The notes: a model not told the origin generated them from the sequence alone. A stretch of DNA of 64,000 nucleotides from JBGQOG01 sp052113705 (GCF_052113705.1 NZ_JBGQOG010000014.1:1-64000); one strand, 5' to 3'; positions 9,528-18,478 are shown, counted from the first letter of the stretch. Made by a program: numbers and translations.

Positions 9528-9953
9528 ATGAAGATCAGCCCACTCGCCATGCTCGCCGCTGCCACCCTCTCCCTGCCGTTGATCGGCACTGCCGCCTTTG
9601 CCGGGGACGCCGAGGCCGGCGCCAAAGTTTTCAGCAAATGCAAGGCCTGCCACTCGATCGTGGCCGATGACGGCACCGCGATTGTCAAAGGCGGCAAGGT
9701 CGGCCCCAACCTCTACGGCGTGATCGGGCGCACCGTCGGCTCGGAAGAAGGCTTCAAATACAGCAAGTCGATTCTCGAAGTGAACGCCCTCGGCACCGTC
9801 TGGGATGAGGCCGAACTCGCCGCCTATGTCGTCGACCCCACCACCTGGATCAAAGACAAATCCGGCGATGCCGCGGCCAAATCGGCGATGACCTTCAAGC
9901 TGGCCAAAGGCGGCGAAGACGTCGCGGCCTATCTCGCCTCTGTCGCGCAATAA
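9528..9953 (+). CDS. cycA: Cytochrome c2 / c550 (soluble periplasmic electron carrier)
   Basis: 141 residues: a 25-residue signal peptide (ending TAAFA) and a mature class I cytochrome c. The heme motif is C38KACH42 and the axial Met is M121 in AMTFKLAKGG. The C-terminal part (FKLAKGGEDVAAYL) closely resembles Rhodobacter cytochrome c2, and the middle (SEEGFKY) resembles Paracoccus c550. It carries electrons from the bc1 complex to the terminal oxidase. The start at 9528 is used because AGGA lies upstream and the signal peptide begins there. It lies directly upstream of ctaD, the order known for cycA-ctaDII in Paracoccus, but a terminator hairpin separates the two genes. Confidence 0.93.
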   Translation: MKISPLAMLAAATLSLPLIGTAAFAGDAEAGAKVFSKCKACHSIVADDGTAIVKGGKVGPNLYGVIGRTVGSEEGFKYSKSILEVNALGTVWDEAELAAYVVDPTTWIKDKSGDAAAKSAMTFKLAKGGEDVAAYLASVAQ

Positions 9954-9990
9954 GGCACCCCTGCGGCCCCGGCCGCCCAGATACCCTGAA

Positions 9991-10022
9991 GGGCGAGGCG
10001 TTTTTTCAACGATGCCTCGCCC
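9991..10022 (+). terminator. Hairpin after cycA
   Basis: Perfect 9-bp stem gggcgaggc / gcctcgccc with a 14-nt loop that contains six T. No T-run follows the right arm, so it may attenuate or stabilise the cycA message rather than fully terminate it. Confidence 0.6.
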
Positions 10023-10029
10023 TTGCGCA

Positions 10030-10058
10030 TTGCCGATCACGAAATTGCGCACTAAAAC
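10030..10058 (+). promoter_or_regulatory. Candidate promoter of ctaD
   Basis: TTGCCG and TAAAAC separated by 17 nt, about 60 nt before the ctaD start and just after the cycA hairpin. The position suggests ctaD has its own transcript. This rests on pattern only. Confidence 0.4.
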
Positions 10059-10119
10059 GTGAGCCATACGTGCCGGGGGGGGAAGACCCTGGGCATGACG
10101 CATGAATTGGGAGATCAGC

Positions 10120-11793
10120 ATGGCGGACGCAGCCGTTCACAGCCATGGTGAGCATGATCACCGCGGGTTCTTTACCCGCTGGTTCATGTCCACCAACCAC
10201 AAGGACATCGGCATCCTTTATCTGTTCACCGCAGGGCTTGTTGGCCTTCTGTCGGTGATCTTCACTGTCTATATGCGCCTTGAGCTGATGGAGCCGGGCG
10301 TTCAGTACATGTGCCTTGAAGGTGCGCGTTTCTTTGCGGATGCCGCCAAGGAATGTACCCCGAACGGCCATCTGTGGAACGTGATGATCACGTATCACGG
10401 CGTGCTGATGATGTTCTTCGTGGTGATTCCGGCACTGTTCGGCGGCTTTGGCAACTACTTCATGCCGCTGCAGATCGGTGCGCCGGACATGGCCTTCCCG
10501 CGGATGAACAACCTCTCCTACTGGATGTATGTGGCCGGTGTCGCCCTCGGCGTCGCTTCGCTGCTGGCGCCGGGCGGCGATCAGCAGATGGGCTCGGGTG
10601 TGGGCTGGGTGCTCTATCCGCCGCTCTCGACCTCGGAAGGCGGCTATTCGATGGACCTCGCGATCTTCGCGGTTCACGTCTCGGGTGCCTCGTCGATTCT
10701 CGGCGCGATCAACATGATCACCACCTTCCTCAACATGCGGACCCCGGGCATGACGCTGCACAAAGTGCCGCTGTTCGCCTGGTCGATCTTTGTCACCTCC
10801 TGGCTGATCCTGCTCAGCTTGCCGGTTCTGGCAGGCGCGATCACCATGCTGCTGATGGACCGTAACTTCGGCACCACCTTCTTCCAGGCTGGCGGCGGCG
10901 GTGACCCGATCCTGTATCAGCACATCCTGTGGTTCTTTGGACACCCGGAAGTGTACATCATCATTCTGCCGGGCTTTGGCATCATCTCCCATGTCATCGC
11001 GACCTTCTCGAAAAAGCCGATCTTCGGCTATCTCCCGATGGTTTACGCGATGGTCGCCATCGGCGTGCTGGGCTTTGTCGTCTGGGCGCACCACATGTAC
11101 ACCGTGGGCCTGTCGCTGACGCAGCAGTCCTATTTCATGGTCGCGACGATGGTTATTGCTGTCCCGACGGGCGTGAAGGTCTTCTCGTGGATCGCCACCA
11201 TGTGGGGCGGCTCGATCGAGTTCAAAACCCCGATGCTCTGGGCCTTCGGCTTCCTCTTCCTGTTCACCGTCGGCGGTGTGACCGGGGTTGTGCTGAGCCA
11301 GGCGCCGCTCGACCGCGTCTATCACGACACCTATTACGTCGTGGCGCACTTCCACTACGTGATGTCGCTTGGCGCCGTCTTCGCCATCTTTGCCGGGGTC
11401 TATTTCTGGATCGGCAAGATGTCGGGCCGCCAATATCCGGAATGGGCAGGCAAGCTGCACTTCTGGATGATGTTCATCGGCGCCAACATGACCTTCTTCC
11501 CGCAGCATTTCCTGGGCCGTCAGGGCATGCCGCGCCGCTACATCGACTATAACGAAGCCTTCGCCTACTGGAACAAGATCTCCTCCTATGGCGCCTTCCT
11601 GTCGTTTGCCTCCTTCGTGTTCTTCATCGGCATCGTGTTCTACACCCTGTTCGCCGGTCGCCGTGTGACCGAGAACAACTACTGGAACGAATATGCCGAC
11701 ACGCTGGAATGGACCCTGCCCTCGCCGCCGCCGGAGCATACGTTCGAAACGCTCCCGAAACGCGAAGACTGGGATCACGCGCATAACCACTAA
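10120..11793 (+). CDS. ctaD: aa3-type cytochrome c oxidase subunit I
   Basis: 557 residues, the catalytic membrane subunit of the proton-pumping oxidase. The start at MADAAVHSH is supported by GGGAGA 5 nt upstream and by the Rhodobacter CtaD N-terminus; the earlier ATG at 10102 would add six residues. Visible ligands are H93 (low-spin heme), the HPEVY set H275/E277/Y279 with the Cu-linked Tyr, H324-H325 for CuB, and H410/H412 for the hemes. The IGAPDMAFPRMNN D-channel entry is intact. Subunits II and III are not in this window. It follows cycA, its electron donor. Presence of this gene argues against R. capsulatus, which has no aa3 oxidase. Confidence 0.98.
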   Translation: MADAAVHSHGEHDHRGFFTRWFMSTNHKDIGILYLFTAGLVGLLSVIFTVYMRLELMEPGVQYMCLEGARFFADAAKECTPNGHLWNVMITYHGVLMMFFVVIPALFGGFGNYFMPLQIGAPDMAFPRMNNLSYWMYVAGVALGVASLLAPGGDQQMGSGVGWVLYPPLSTSEGGYSMDLAIFAVHVSGASSILGAINMITTFLNMRTPGMTLHKVPLFAWSIFVTSWLILLSLPVLAGAITMLLMDRNFGTTFFQAGGGGDPILYQHILWFFGHPEVYIIILPGFGIISHVIATFSKKPIFGYLPMVYAMVAIGVLGFVVWAHHMYTVGLSLTQQSYFMVATMVIAVPTGVKVFSWIATMWGGSIEFKTPMLWAFGFLFLFTVGGVTGVVLSQAPLDRVYHDTYYVVAHFHYVMSLGAVFAIFAGVYFWIGKMSGRQYPEWAGKLHFWMMFIGANMTFFPQHFLGRQGMPRRYIDYNEAFAYWNKISSYGAFLSFASFVFFIGIVFYTLFAGRRVTENNYWNEYADTLEWTLPSPPPEHTFETLPKREDWDHAHNH

Positions 11794-11825
11794 GCCTTGC
11801 GCGGCCTTGAAAGCGATCTAATCTG

Positions 11826-11856
11826 AAAAGGCCCCGGCACCGCCCGGGGCCTTTTT
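11826..11856 (+). terminator. Rho-independent terminator of ctaD
   Basis: A 12-bp stem (aaaaggccccgg / ccggggcctttt) with a 6-nt loop followed by T, 33 bp after the ctaD stop. A strong intrinsic terminator. Confidence 0.92.
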
Positions 11857-11909
11857 GCGACCGGAGCCCCTATCCATGCGCGCCCCTCCCATCCTGCGCC
11901 CCGCTGCCC

Positions 11910-12503
11910 ATGCCCTATGAATGGCTGAACGATCCGGCGCCCCGCAGTGCCGCGTCGCCCGGCACGCCCGCTGATGGGGCGGCCAAAGGAGCGCCCGGCG
12001 GGGTGGCCTTCGGGGCGGCGCCACCTCCCCCGCTGGCCGTCCTGCATCTGTGGCCCTACCGCTCACTGCCACGCAAAGGCTTTGTGATTTTCATCGGTGC
12101 CACCGCCGGTTTGCTGACCCTGCCGCTTCTGGCGGTGCTCGGCTCGATGGTGCTCTGGGCCTTGTTGCCGTTCTTGCTGGCGGCACTGGCGGGGGTCTGG
12201 TTCGCGCTGCAGCGCAGCTACCGCAGCGGCACGGTGATCGAGGTCCTGACACTCTGGCCGGACCGGGTGACCCTGCGCCATCAGCCCCCCGGCAAGCCCC
12301 CGCGCGACTGGGAGGGCAACCCCTACTGGATCCGCCCGAAACTGCACGAAGGCGACAGCCCGGTCCCCGCCTATCTGACGCTGGAGGGCGGCGCGCGCCG
12401 GGTCGAACTCGGCGCCTTTCTCAGCCCGGAGGAGCGCCGGGCTCTGTTTGGAGAGCTGCAAACCCGGCTGAACCAGGCCCGCGCGCCGCGGCCCCGGGAC
12501 TGA
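11910..12503 (+). CDS. DUF2244 family membrane protein
   Basis: 197 residues. After a Pro/Ala-rich ~40-residue lead, two hydrophobic helices (residues ~58-100: FVIFIGATAGLLTLPLL and WALLPFLLAALAGVWFAL) form a hairpin. A soluble C-terminal part follows, with LTLWPDRVTLRH and WEGNPYWIRPKLH motifs typical of DUF2244. In alphaproteobacteria this family often lies near cytochrome oxidase genes, as here just after ctaD. Function unknown; an oxidase-linked role is only inference. The exact start is uncertain because the N-terminal lead is low complexity. Confidence 0.75.
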   Translation: MPYEWLNDPAPRSAASPGTPADGAAKGAPGGVAFGAAPPPPLAVLHLWPYRSLPRKGFVIFIGATAGLLTLPLLAVLGSMVLWALLPFLLAALAGVWFALQRSYRSGTVIEVLTLWPDRVTLRHQPPGKPPRDWEGNPYWIRPKLHEGDSPVPAYLTLEGGARRVELGAFLSPEERRALFGELQTRLNQARAPRPRD

Positions 12504-12616
12504 CGCTGCCCCCCGGCCCAAAGAATCATGGCAGTCTTGGGCGATGCGCGCGGTGGCCCCTCTGCTGCGGCGGCCCACGGGCGGAACACTGCGCCTCACG
12601 CCCGGCCCCAGAAATG

Positions 12617-12649
12617 AAAAACCCCGCCACGGCTCCGGCCGGACGGGGG
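12617..12649 (-). terminator. Terminator of the GatB/YqeY gene
   Basis: On the minus strand, ccccg(tc) pairs with (g)cggg followed by TTTTT. It lies about 30 bp past the stop of the minus-strand gene at 12678. Confidence 0.7.
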
Positions 12650-12677
12650 AATTCTTATCGCGGTGCAAGCCCGGCCG

Positions 12678-13130
12678 TCAGGCCAGACGGCCTTTGACCA
12701 AAGCGCCCACGGCGCCAAAATCCATTTGCCCGGTATATTTGGCCTTCAGCTCGGCCATCACCCGGCCGATGTCACGGATCGACGACGCCCCGACCGAGGC
12801 CACCGCCGCATTCACCGCGGCCTCCACCTCATCGGCGGCCAGCTGCCGCGGCAAAAACTCTTCGATCACCGTGATCTCGCTGAGTTCCTTTTCAGCCAGT
12901 TCCAGCCGCCCGCCCTCTTCATAGGCGCGCGCGCTTTCCTGCCGCTGTTTCACCATCTTGCCGAGAATCGCCAGAATTTCGGCATCCCCCACCGTGCCAT
13001 CTTCGCCCCGCAGAGCAATTTCCCGGTCCTTGATGGCGGCATTGATCAGACGCAACGTCGACAGACGTGATGCCTCTTTGGATTTCATGGCCTCAATGAG
13101 GCCGGCCGCGATGCGCGCGCGCATGTCCAT
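12678..13130 (-). CDS. GatB/YqeY domain protein
   Basis: 150 residues, a free-standing copy of the helical domain found at the C-terminus of the GatB amidotransferase subunit (YqeY family). Residues from MDMRARIAAGLIEAMKSKEASRLSTLRLI onward and the C-terminal DIGRVMAELKAKYTGQMDFGAVGALVKGRL match the family. It probably binds tRNA, by analogy with GatB; the actual role is not established. The ATG at 13130 has AGGGGA about 11 nt upstream; an ATG two codons later is an alternative. Divergent from carA. Confidence 0.9.
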   Translation of the reverse strand: MDMRARIAAGLIEAMKSKEASRLSTLRLINAAIKDREIALRGEDGTVGDAEILAILGKMVKQRQESARAYEEGGRLELAEKELSEITVIEEFLPRQLAADEVEAAVNAAVASVGASSIRDIGRVMAELKAKYTGQMDFGAVGALVKGRLA

Positions 13131-13243
13131 GGTTGTGCTTTTCCCCTGCCAATCCAAGAGCCGCACAATACCGAAAACCGCCCCCCGGCACAACCTTGCT
13201 AAGTCATTGATATTGTTGATCTTGAGATTTCCACCCCGAGGGG

Positions 13244-13272
13244 TTGACCCGAACCCCGCCTCCCCTTAGGTT
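13244..13272 (+). promoter_or_regulatory. Candidate sigma70 promoter of carA
   Basis: TTGACC and TAGGTT with exactly 17 nt between them, ending 29 nt before the carA ATG. The -35 is near consensus. Confidence 0.6.
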
Positions 13273-13301
13273 CCGCGAGATTTTGCCCCGGGAGTCGCGC
13301 C

Positions 13302-14468
13302 ATGTCCGTCCTTCATTCGACATCGGAAAAACCCACTGCCTGCCTCGCGCTGGCGGATGGAACGCTGTTTTACGGCAAGGGCTTTGGCCGACCCGGCGAG
13401 ACGGTGGCCGAGCTGGTGTTCAACACCGCGATGACCGGCTATCAGGAAATCATGACCGATCCCTCCTATGCGGGCCAGATCGTCACCTTCACCTTCCCGC
13501 ATATCGGCAACACCGGTGTCACGGATGAGGATGATGAAACCGCCCTGCCCGTCGCTGCTGGCATGGTGGTGAAATGGGATCCGACCGAACCGTCGAACTG
13601 GCGCGCCACCGGCGAGCTGGGCGACTGGCTGGAAAAACGCGGCCGCATCGGCATTGGCGGCCTCGACACCCGCCGCCTGACCCGCGCGATCCGCCAGCAA
13701 GGCGCGCCGCATGTGGCCCTGGCCTATTCCCCGGATGGCGTCTTTGACATTGAAGCGCTGGTGAAAAAGGCCCGCGCCTGGAGCGGCCTCGTCGGCCTCG
13801 ATCTGGCAAAAGAAGTGTCCTGCACCCAATCCTACCGCTGGGACGAGATGCGGTGGGCCTGGCCCGAGGGCTATGCCAAGCGCGAAGGCGAGGGGCTGCG
13901 CGTGGTGGCCATCGACTATGGCGCCAAGCGCAACATCCTGCGCTGCCTCGCCTCGTCGGGCTGCGACGTGACGGTGCTTCCGGCCACGGCCACCGCCGAG
14001 GACGTGCTGGCGCTGAACCCCGAGGGTGTGTTCCTCTCGAACGGCCCCGGCGATCCGGCGGCGACCGGTGCCTATGCCGTGCCGATGATCCAGGGCGTTC
14101 TGGCGGCCGATCTGCCGGTCTTCGGCATCTGCCTCGGCCATCAGATGCTGGCGCTGGCGCTGGGTGCCAAGACCATCAAGATGAACCACGGCCACCATGG
14201 CGCCAACCATCCGGTGAAGGATGTCGAAAGCGGCAAGGTCGAGATTACCTCGATGAACCATGGCTTTACCGTCGACAGCCAGACCCTGCCCGCAGGCGTT
14301 CTGGAAACCCATATCAGCCTGTTTGACGGCTCGAACTGCGGCATCCGCATGGCCGACAAACCGGTGTTTTCGGTGCAGCACCACCCGGAAGCCAGCCCCG
14401 GCCCGCAAGACAGCTTCTATCTGTTCGAGCGGTTCTCGGAGGCGATGCGCGCCCGCCGCGGCGCCTGA
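13302..14468 (+). CDS. carA: Carbamoyl-phosphate synthase small (glutaminase) subunit
   Basis: 388 residues, full family length. CarA hydrolyses glutamine and channels ammonia to CarB, which makes carbamoyl phosphate for arginine and pyrimidine synthesis. The N-terminal CPSase small-chain domain (LALADGTLFYGKGFG) is followed by a class I amidotransferase domain with nucleophile Cys277 in GICLGHQ and the partner His-Glu in VQHHPEASPGPQDS. GGGAG lies 7 nt before the ATG. carB is not adjacent; the next gene is a glycosyltransferase. Confidence 0.98.
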   Translation: MSVLHSTSEKPTACLALADGTLFYGKGFGRPGETVAELVFNTAMTGYQEIMTDPSYAGQIVTFTFPHIGNTGVTDEDDETALPVAAGMVVKWDPTEPSNWRATGELGDWLEKRGRIGIGGLDTRRLTRAIRQQGAPHVALAYSPDGVFDIEALVKKARAWSGLVGLDLAKEVSCTQSYRWDEMRWAWPEGYAKREGEGLRVVAIDYGAKRNILRCLASSGCDVTVLPATATAEDVLALNPEGVFLSNGPGDPAATGAYAVPMIQGVLAADLPVFGICLGHQMLALALGAKTIKMNHGHHGANHPVKDVESGKVEITSMNHGFTVDSQTLPAGVLETHISLFDGSNCGIRMADKPVFSVQHHPEASPGPQDSFYLFERFSEAMRARRGA

Positions 14469-14501
14469 ACCGGCGGCTGCCCACAGCTTTATCCCCAGAT
14501 T

Positions 14502-14534
14502 GGCCGGGTTACCCACAGGGTTTCCCGGCCTTTT
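14502..14534 (+). terminator. Terminator of carA
   Basis: Stem ggccggg / cccggcc followed by TTTT, 34 bp after the carA stop. The loop contains a further short complementarity. Confidence 0.8.
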
Positions 14535-14540
14535 CCACAA

Positions 14541-14556
14541 TTAACGCTTTGTTAAC
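14541..14556 (+). promoter_or_regulatory. CtrA-type box upstream of the glycosyltransferase
   Basis: TTAA-N7-TTAAC (TTAA, cgctttg, TTAAC) matches the full CtrA response-regulator site defined in Caulobacter. It lies about 45 bp before the start of the glycosyltransferase gene, a position suited to direct control. The match is sequence-only. Confidence 0.6.
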
Positions 14557-14601
14557 CATGCCGCCGCACACTTTCCGGATTGTTCTCCTGGGGAGGAGGA
14601 A

Positions 14602-16554
14602 ATGTCGGTTTCGAGTGTGCGGTTGGTTGATGGTCGGCGTCACCGGTTTTGGGTGCCCGAACGGATTCTGTCCGCGGACCAGCGCATGCCGCTGGGGCAA
14701 ATTCTCCTCGAAGCCAAAGCGGTCGATCCCGGCAATCTGCTCAAGGCGCTGGCCCTGCAACAGCGTGAGGATGTCCGTCTGGGCGACATCCTTCTGGCCC
14801 AGGGATGGGTGAGCGAACCCGCACTGATGGCCGCGCTTGCGAAGCAGTGGTCTGCAAAAGTTGTTGATCTTCAGACAGATCGCCCGGATCCCCGGCTGAT
14901 TGATGCCTTCGGCGCGGACCTTTGCCTGACGCAGGGCATCGTGCCCCTGCGCCGGGTTGGCGGCACCACGGTCATTGCCACATCGCGCCCGGAAGCCTTC
15001 CTGACCCTGCGCGCGCAGCTGCCACCCGCGTATCACCCCTTCGCCATGGTGCTCGCACCGGAGACCGCGATTCACGCGGCGCTTTTGGCGCAGCGGCAAA
15101 CGTCGCTGATTCGCCGTGCCGAGGCCAGCGTTCCCCTGCAGGAGAGTTGCCGCGGCCGTGATGAGGCGCGGCTCGCAGGTCTGTGCTGGGGTCTGCTGGT
15201 GGCCGCCGCTCTTGCCCTGATCCTGATCCCCGCAGCCGTAGTGATGCTGCTTTTCTGCTGGGCCATACTCTCCCTGATGGCCGTCAGCGCGCTCAAGCTT
15301 CTGGCGTTCCTCTCGGAGGTCCGCCATCAGGCGCGCCGGGCCCGCCAGCCCGCAACGCCCCCGCCGCAACTGCTCGGCCGCTTGCCGGTGGTCTCGGTCA
15401 TGGTGCCGATGTTCCGCGAGCCGGACATTGCCCCCCGGCTGGTGGCCCGCCTCGGCGCCTTGGACTATCCGCGCGAATTGCTCGACATTCTCCTTGTGCT
15501 TGAGGAGGAAGATCACCTGACCCGCACGGCCCTGGCCAATGCCAGCCTGCCGCCCTGGATGCGGCTGGTGGTGGTGCCTGCGGGGCCGATCCGCACCAAA
15601 CCACGCGCCTTGAATTTCGCCCTGAACTTTTGCCGGGGCAGCGTGATCGGGGTCTATGACGCCGAGGATGCGCCCGCCCCCGATCAGCTGCACCGTGTGG
15701 TGCGCGCCTTTGGCACCGCCGGGCCGGACCTCGCCTGCGTGCAGGGCGTGCTGGACTATTACAATCCCCGCACCAATTGGCTCGCGCGGTGCTTCACCAT
15801 CGAATATGCGGCGTGGTTTCGCGCCATGCTGCCCGGGCTGGCGCGGCTGGGGCTTGTGGTGCCCTTGGGCGGTACCACATTGTTCTTTCGCCGGAAAATC
15901 CTTGAGGACCTCGGGGGTTGGGACGCCTGGAATGTCACCGAAGACGCCGATCTCGGGCTGCGCCTGGCCCGGCACGGCTATCGCTGCGCGGTGCTGGAAA
16001 CCGTCACGCAGGAAGAGGCCAATTGCCGACCCCTGCCCTGGATCAAGCAACGCTCACGCTGGCTCAAGGGCTATGCGATGACCTGGGGGGTGCATATGCG
16101 CGACCCCGGTCTTTTGTACCGGCAGCTGGGGTTTTGGCGGTTTTGCGCGGTGCAGGTGCAGTTTCTGGGCACGTTGTCGCAGTATCTGCTCGCCCCCCTG
16201 CTGTGGAGCTGTTGGCTGATGGCCTTTGGCCTGCCGCATCCATTGCAGGTTTACATGCCGGACGGCGCACAGGGGGGGCTGATCGCGCTCTTCGTGATGA
16301 CCGAGGCGCTGAACATTGCCGTCGGCCTGTGGGCAGTGCGCGGAAAAGGCCACCGGTTCCTCTGGCCATGGGTGCCCAGCCTGCATCTCTACCATCCCCT
16401 CGGCGCGCTGGCCGGCTGGAAAGCGATTTATGAGGTGATCTCGAAACCCTTTTATTGGGACAAGACCCAGCACGGCCTGTTCGACCTGACGCCGCGCACC
16501 ACGCCGCCCGGAGATCCGCAACCCGTGGAAATCATTGTGCAAAACCGCCTGTGA
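14602..16554 (+). CDS. Membrane GT2 glycosyltransferase with N-terminal GspE/MshEN-like domain
   Basis: 650 residues with a very strong ribosome site (GGGGAGGAGGAA). Residues ~25-150 resemble the GspE N-terminal (MshEN) domain (RMPLGQILLEAKAVDPGNLL, VRLGDILLAQGWVSEPAL), a fold that binds c-di-GMP in some proteins. Two membrane helices (~195-240) precede a processive-type GT2 domain with D353-A-E-D (metal/UDP site), T446-E-D-A-D450 (acceptor base) and Q483-RSRW487. Further membrane helices span ~505-610. This is the cellulose-synthase-like layout, so it likely polymerises and exports an exopolysaccharide. The product is unknown, no partner bcs genes are nearby, and a CtrA box precedes it. Confidence 0.85.
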   Translation: MSVSSVRLVDGRRHRFWVPERILSADQRMPLGQILLEAKAVDPGNLLKALALQQREDVRLGDILLAQGWVSEPALMAALAKQWSAKVVDLQTDRPDPRLIDAFGADLCLTQGIVPLRRVGGTTVIATSRPEAFLTLRAQLPPAYHPFAMVLAPETAIHAALLAQRQTSLIRRAEASVPLQESCRGRDEARLAGLCWGLLVAAALALILIPAAVVMLLFCWAILSLMAVSALKLLAFLSEVRHQARRARQPATPPPQLLGRLPVVSVMVPMFREPDIAPRLVARLGALDYPRELLDILLVLEEEDHLTRTALANASLPPWMRLVVVPAGPIRTKPRALNFALNFCRGSVIGVYDAEDAPAPDQLHRVVRAFGTAGPDLACVQGVLDYYNPRTNWLARCFTIEYAAWFRAMLPGLARLGLVVPLGGTTLFFRRKILEDLGGWDAWNVTEDADLGLRLARHGYRCAVLETVTQEEANCRPLPWIKQRSRWLKGYAMTWGVHMRDPGLLYRQLGFWRFCAVQVQFLGTLSQYLLAPLLWSCWLMAFGLPHPLQVYMPDGAQGGLIALFVMTEALNIAVGLWAVRGKGHRFLWPWVPSLHLYHPLGALAGWKAIYEVISKPFYWDKTQHGLFDLTPRTTPPGDPQPVEIIVQNRL

Positions 16555-16683
16555 TCCGCGTCGGCGCCGCGCCCCTGAACACCCGTGCCGCATGGATCCC
16601 GCACGTGAGGCCAAGGCGCCTGTCGACAGGCGAACGGAACGGAGGCAGTCAGCCGGTTTGCCCCGGCCGCTCCGCCGCAGATG

Positions 16684-17322
16684 TCACGGTTTCGCGCGCG
16701 TCACGGAGCCTGCATCGAGCTTCAGCCGCGTCTCAAAGGCCTTGGAGATATGCGCCCGCAGCGCCGCCTGCGCCGCCTCGCCATCGCCCGCACCGATCGC
16801 CTCGACAATCGCCAGATGCTCGGCCTGCGCCGTCTCGCCCCGCCCCTCGGCCGCCAGCGAGGTGGTGGCCAAAAGCGCCATCGAGCGGTGCACCAGGTCC
16901 AGCTGTTGCACCAGATAGCGGTTGTGCGACGCCAAATGAATTTGCTTGTGAAAACGGCGGTTTGCACGCGACAGGGCATCTGGCTTGCCGATATAGGCGG
17001 CATCCTCGGCCACCATGTCGCGCAACACTTTCACCTCCTCGGGCGAGGCATGCCGCGCCGCCAGCCGCGCCGCCAGCCCCTCCAGCTCGGCGCGCACCAC
17101 ATAGAGTTCCGCCAGTTGGTTATGATCGAGCGAGGCCACGATCAGGCTGCGCCCGTCCCGCGCCAGCATGCTCTGCGTTTCCAGCCGTTGCAGCGCCTCG
17201 CGTACCGGCGTGCGCGACACCCCAAAGCGTTCGGCCAGCTCGGATTCCACCAACCGGTCACCGGGGCGGTAAATCCCGCCGTCGATGGCCTCAAGGATCA
17301 GCGTATAGGCGTCTTTCTGCAT
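16684..17322 (-). CDS. GntR family regulator (FadR/FCD subfamily)
   Basis: 212 residues. An N-terminal winged helix (PGDRLVESELAERFGVSRTPVREALQRLE) is followed by an all-helical FCD ligand domain with the usual metal-binding pattern (Asn/His in SRANRRFHKQIHLASHN, later His in LRAHI). These proteins sense small organic acids and usually control adjacent catabolic genes. Here the divergent neighbour is a HAD phosphatase, so the target is not evident. The ATG at 17322 is preferred to a TTG at 17340; the ribosome site is weak in both cases. Confidence 0.9.
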   Translation of the reverse strand: MQKDAYTLILEAIDGGIYRPGDRLVESELAERFGVSRTPVREALQRLETQSMLARDGRSLIVASLDHNQLAELYVVRAELEGLAARLAARHASPEEVKVLRDMVAEDAAYIGKPDALSRANRRFHKQIHLASHNRYLVQQLDLVHRSMALLATTSLAAEGRGETAQAEHLAIVEAIGAGDGEAAQAALRAHISKAFETRLKLDAGSVTRAKP

Positions 17323-17430
17323 CGGTCCCGCTTTCGGCAAAATCAGGGGCGAACCCTAAGCGCGCGGGCGCGGGGATGACAAGCGATAAGGCGCCTTGCC
17401 CCCGTCACCGCCCCGGCCTAATCTCTGCCC

Positions 17431-18075
17431 ATGCCAAAATCCAGCTTTCACCACGTCACCGATTGGGTCTTTGACCTCGACAACACGCTCTATCCGCCGC
17501 AGGCCCGGCTCTTCGACCAGATCGAAGTGAAGATGACCGCCTATGTGATGGCGGCGCTGGGGGTGGAGGAAACCGAGGCGAACCGCCTGCGCGGGGAATA
17601 TTGGCGCCTGCACGGCACCACCTTGGCCGGGCTGATGCGCGAGCATGACCTCGATCCGGTGCCCTATCTGATTGATGTGCACGACATTTCGCTGGCGCAT
17701 CTTGAGCCAGATCCGGCGCTGGCCGCCGCCATCGCGGCGCTGCCCGGCCGCCGCATCGTCTACACCAACGGCAGCGCGCCCTATGCCGAACGGGTGCTGG
17801 CGGCGCGCGGGCTCAGCGGTCTTTTTGCGGGCATTTACGGCGTTGAGAACGCAGGCTACCGCCCGAAACCGCAGCGCGATGCCTTTGAGGCGGTCTTTGA
17901 ACAGGCGGGGATCACCCCCTCCCGCGCCGCGATGTTTGAGGATGATCCGCGCAATCTGGCCGCCCCGCATGCGATGGGCATGCGCACGGTTCTGGTGACC
18001 CCCGAACCGCTGGAAGCGCCGCATATCCAGCACCACACCGACGATCTCTCCGGCTTTCTCCGCCGCCTCGTCTGA
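17431..18075 (+). CDS. HAD hydrolase, pyrimidine 5'-nucleotidase type
   Basis: 214 residues. The HAD motifs are clear: motif I DLDNTLY (nucleophile Asp), motif II TNGS, the motif III Lys in RPKPQ, and motif IV FEDDPRN. The compact helical cap after LYPPQ matches the SDT1/pyrimidine 5'-nucleotidase subgroup, which dephosphorylates UMP/CMP or other small phosphoesters. Cytoplasmic. The substrate is inferred from the subgroup only. Confidence 0.88.
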   Translation: MPKSSFHHVTDWVFDLDNTLYPPQARLFDQIEVKMTAYVMAALGVEETEANRLRGEYWRLHGTTLAGLMREHDLDPVPYLIDVHDISLAHLEPDPALAAAIAALPGRRIVYTNGSAPYAERVLAARGLSGLFAGIYGVENAGYRPKPQRDAFEAVFEQAGITPSRAAMFEDDPRNLAAPHAMGMRTVLVTPEPLEAPHIQHHTDDLSGFLRRLV

Positions 18076-18184
18076 TCTGAGGCAATCCTGCATCTTACCT
18101 GCGACAATCGGCGCCGTCCCCGGCAGCGGCGATTTGCGGTATCACGGGGGTATCTCCCCTCCCCTTTGCAACCGGATGCTGACC

Positions 18185-18406
18185 ATGACCATGAGCCTGA
18201 ACGCCCAAGACCTGACCACCGCCAAAGCTGTCGCGCGCAGCACGGAATCGCGCAACGCGCTGTGGCTCTTTGCGGCGATGGGCCTTCTCGTGGTGGCCGT
18301 GGGCGGCGCAACCTTCCTCTGGGGCCTTGGCGCGCTGATCCTGTCGGGCGTTGCGGCCACCTTCCTGATGCTCGGCCTTCTGGTGGTGATGACCGCGGGC
18401 GGCTGA
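18185..18406 (+). CDS. Small two-helix membrane protein, unknown
   Basis: 73 residues. A polar N-terminal ~25 residues (SLNAQDLTTAKAVARSTESRNA) precede two hydrophobic stretches (LWLFAAMGLLVVAVGGATFLWG and ALILSGVAATFLMLGLLVVM). No family is recognised. Three in-frame ATGs lie close together (18176, 18185, 18191) without a good ribosome site, so the start is approximate. It lies between the HAD gene and the UbiH-type gene on the same strand. Confidence 0.55.
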   Translation: MTMSLNAQDLTTAKAVARSTESRNALWLFAAMGLLVVAVGGATFLWGLGALILSGVAATFLMLGLLVVMTAGG

Positions 18407-18428
18407 ACCGCGGGCGACAGCTTGTCGC

Positions 18429-18458
18429 TTGGACCTCGGCCCCGGTTTGCGCTAGATA
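18429..18458 (+). promoter_or_regulatory. Candidate promoter of the UbiH-type gene
   Basis: TTGGAC, an 18-nt spacer, then TAGATA, 20 nt before the gene start. Pattern only. Confidence 0.4.
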
Positions 18459-18478
18459 AGGGGCAAAGGAGTCCCGTG

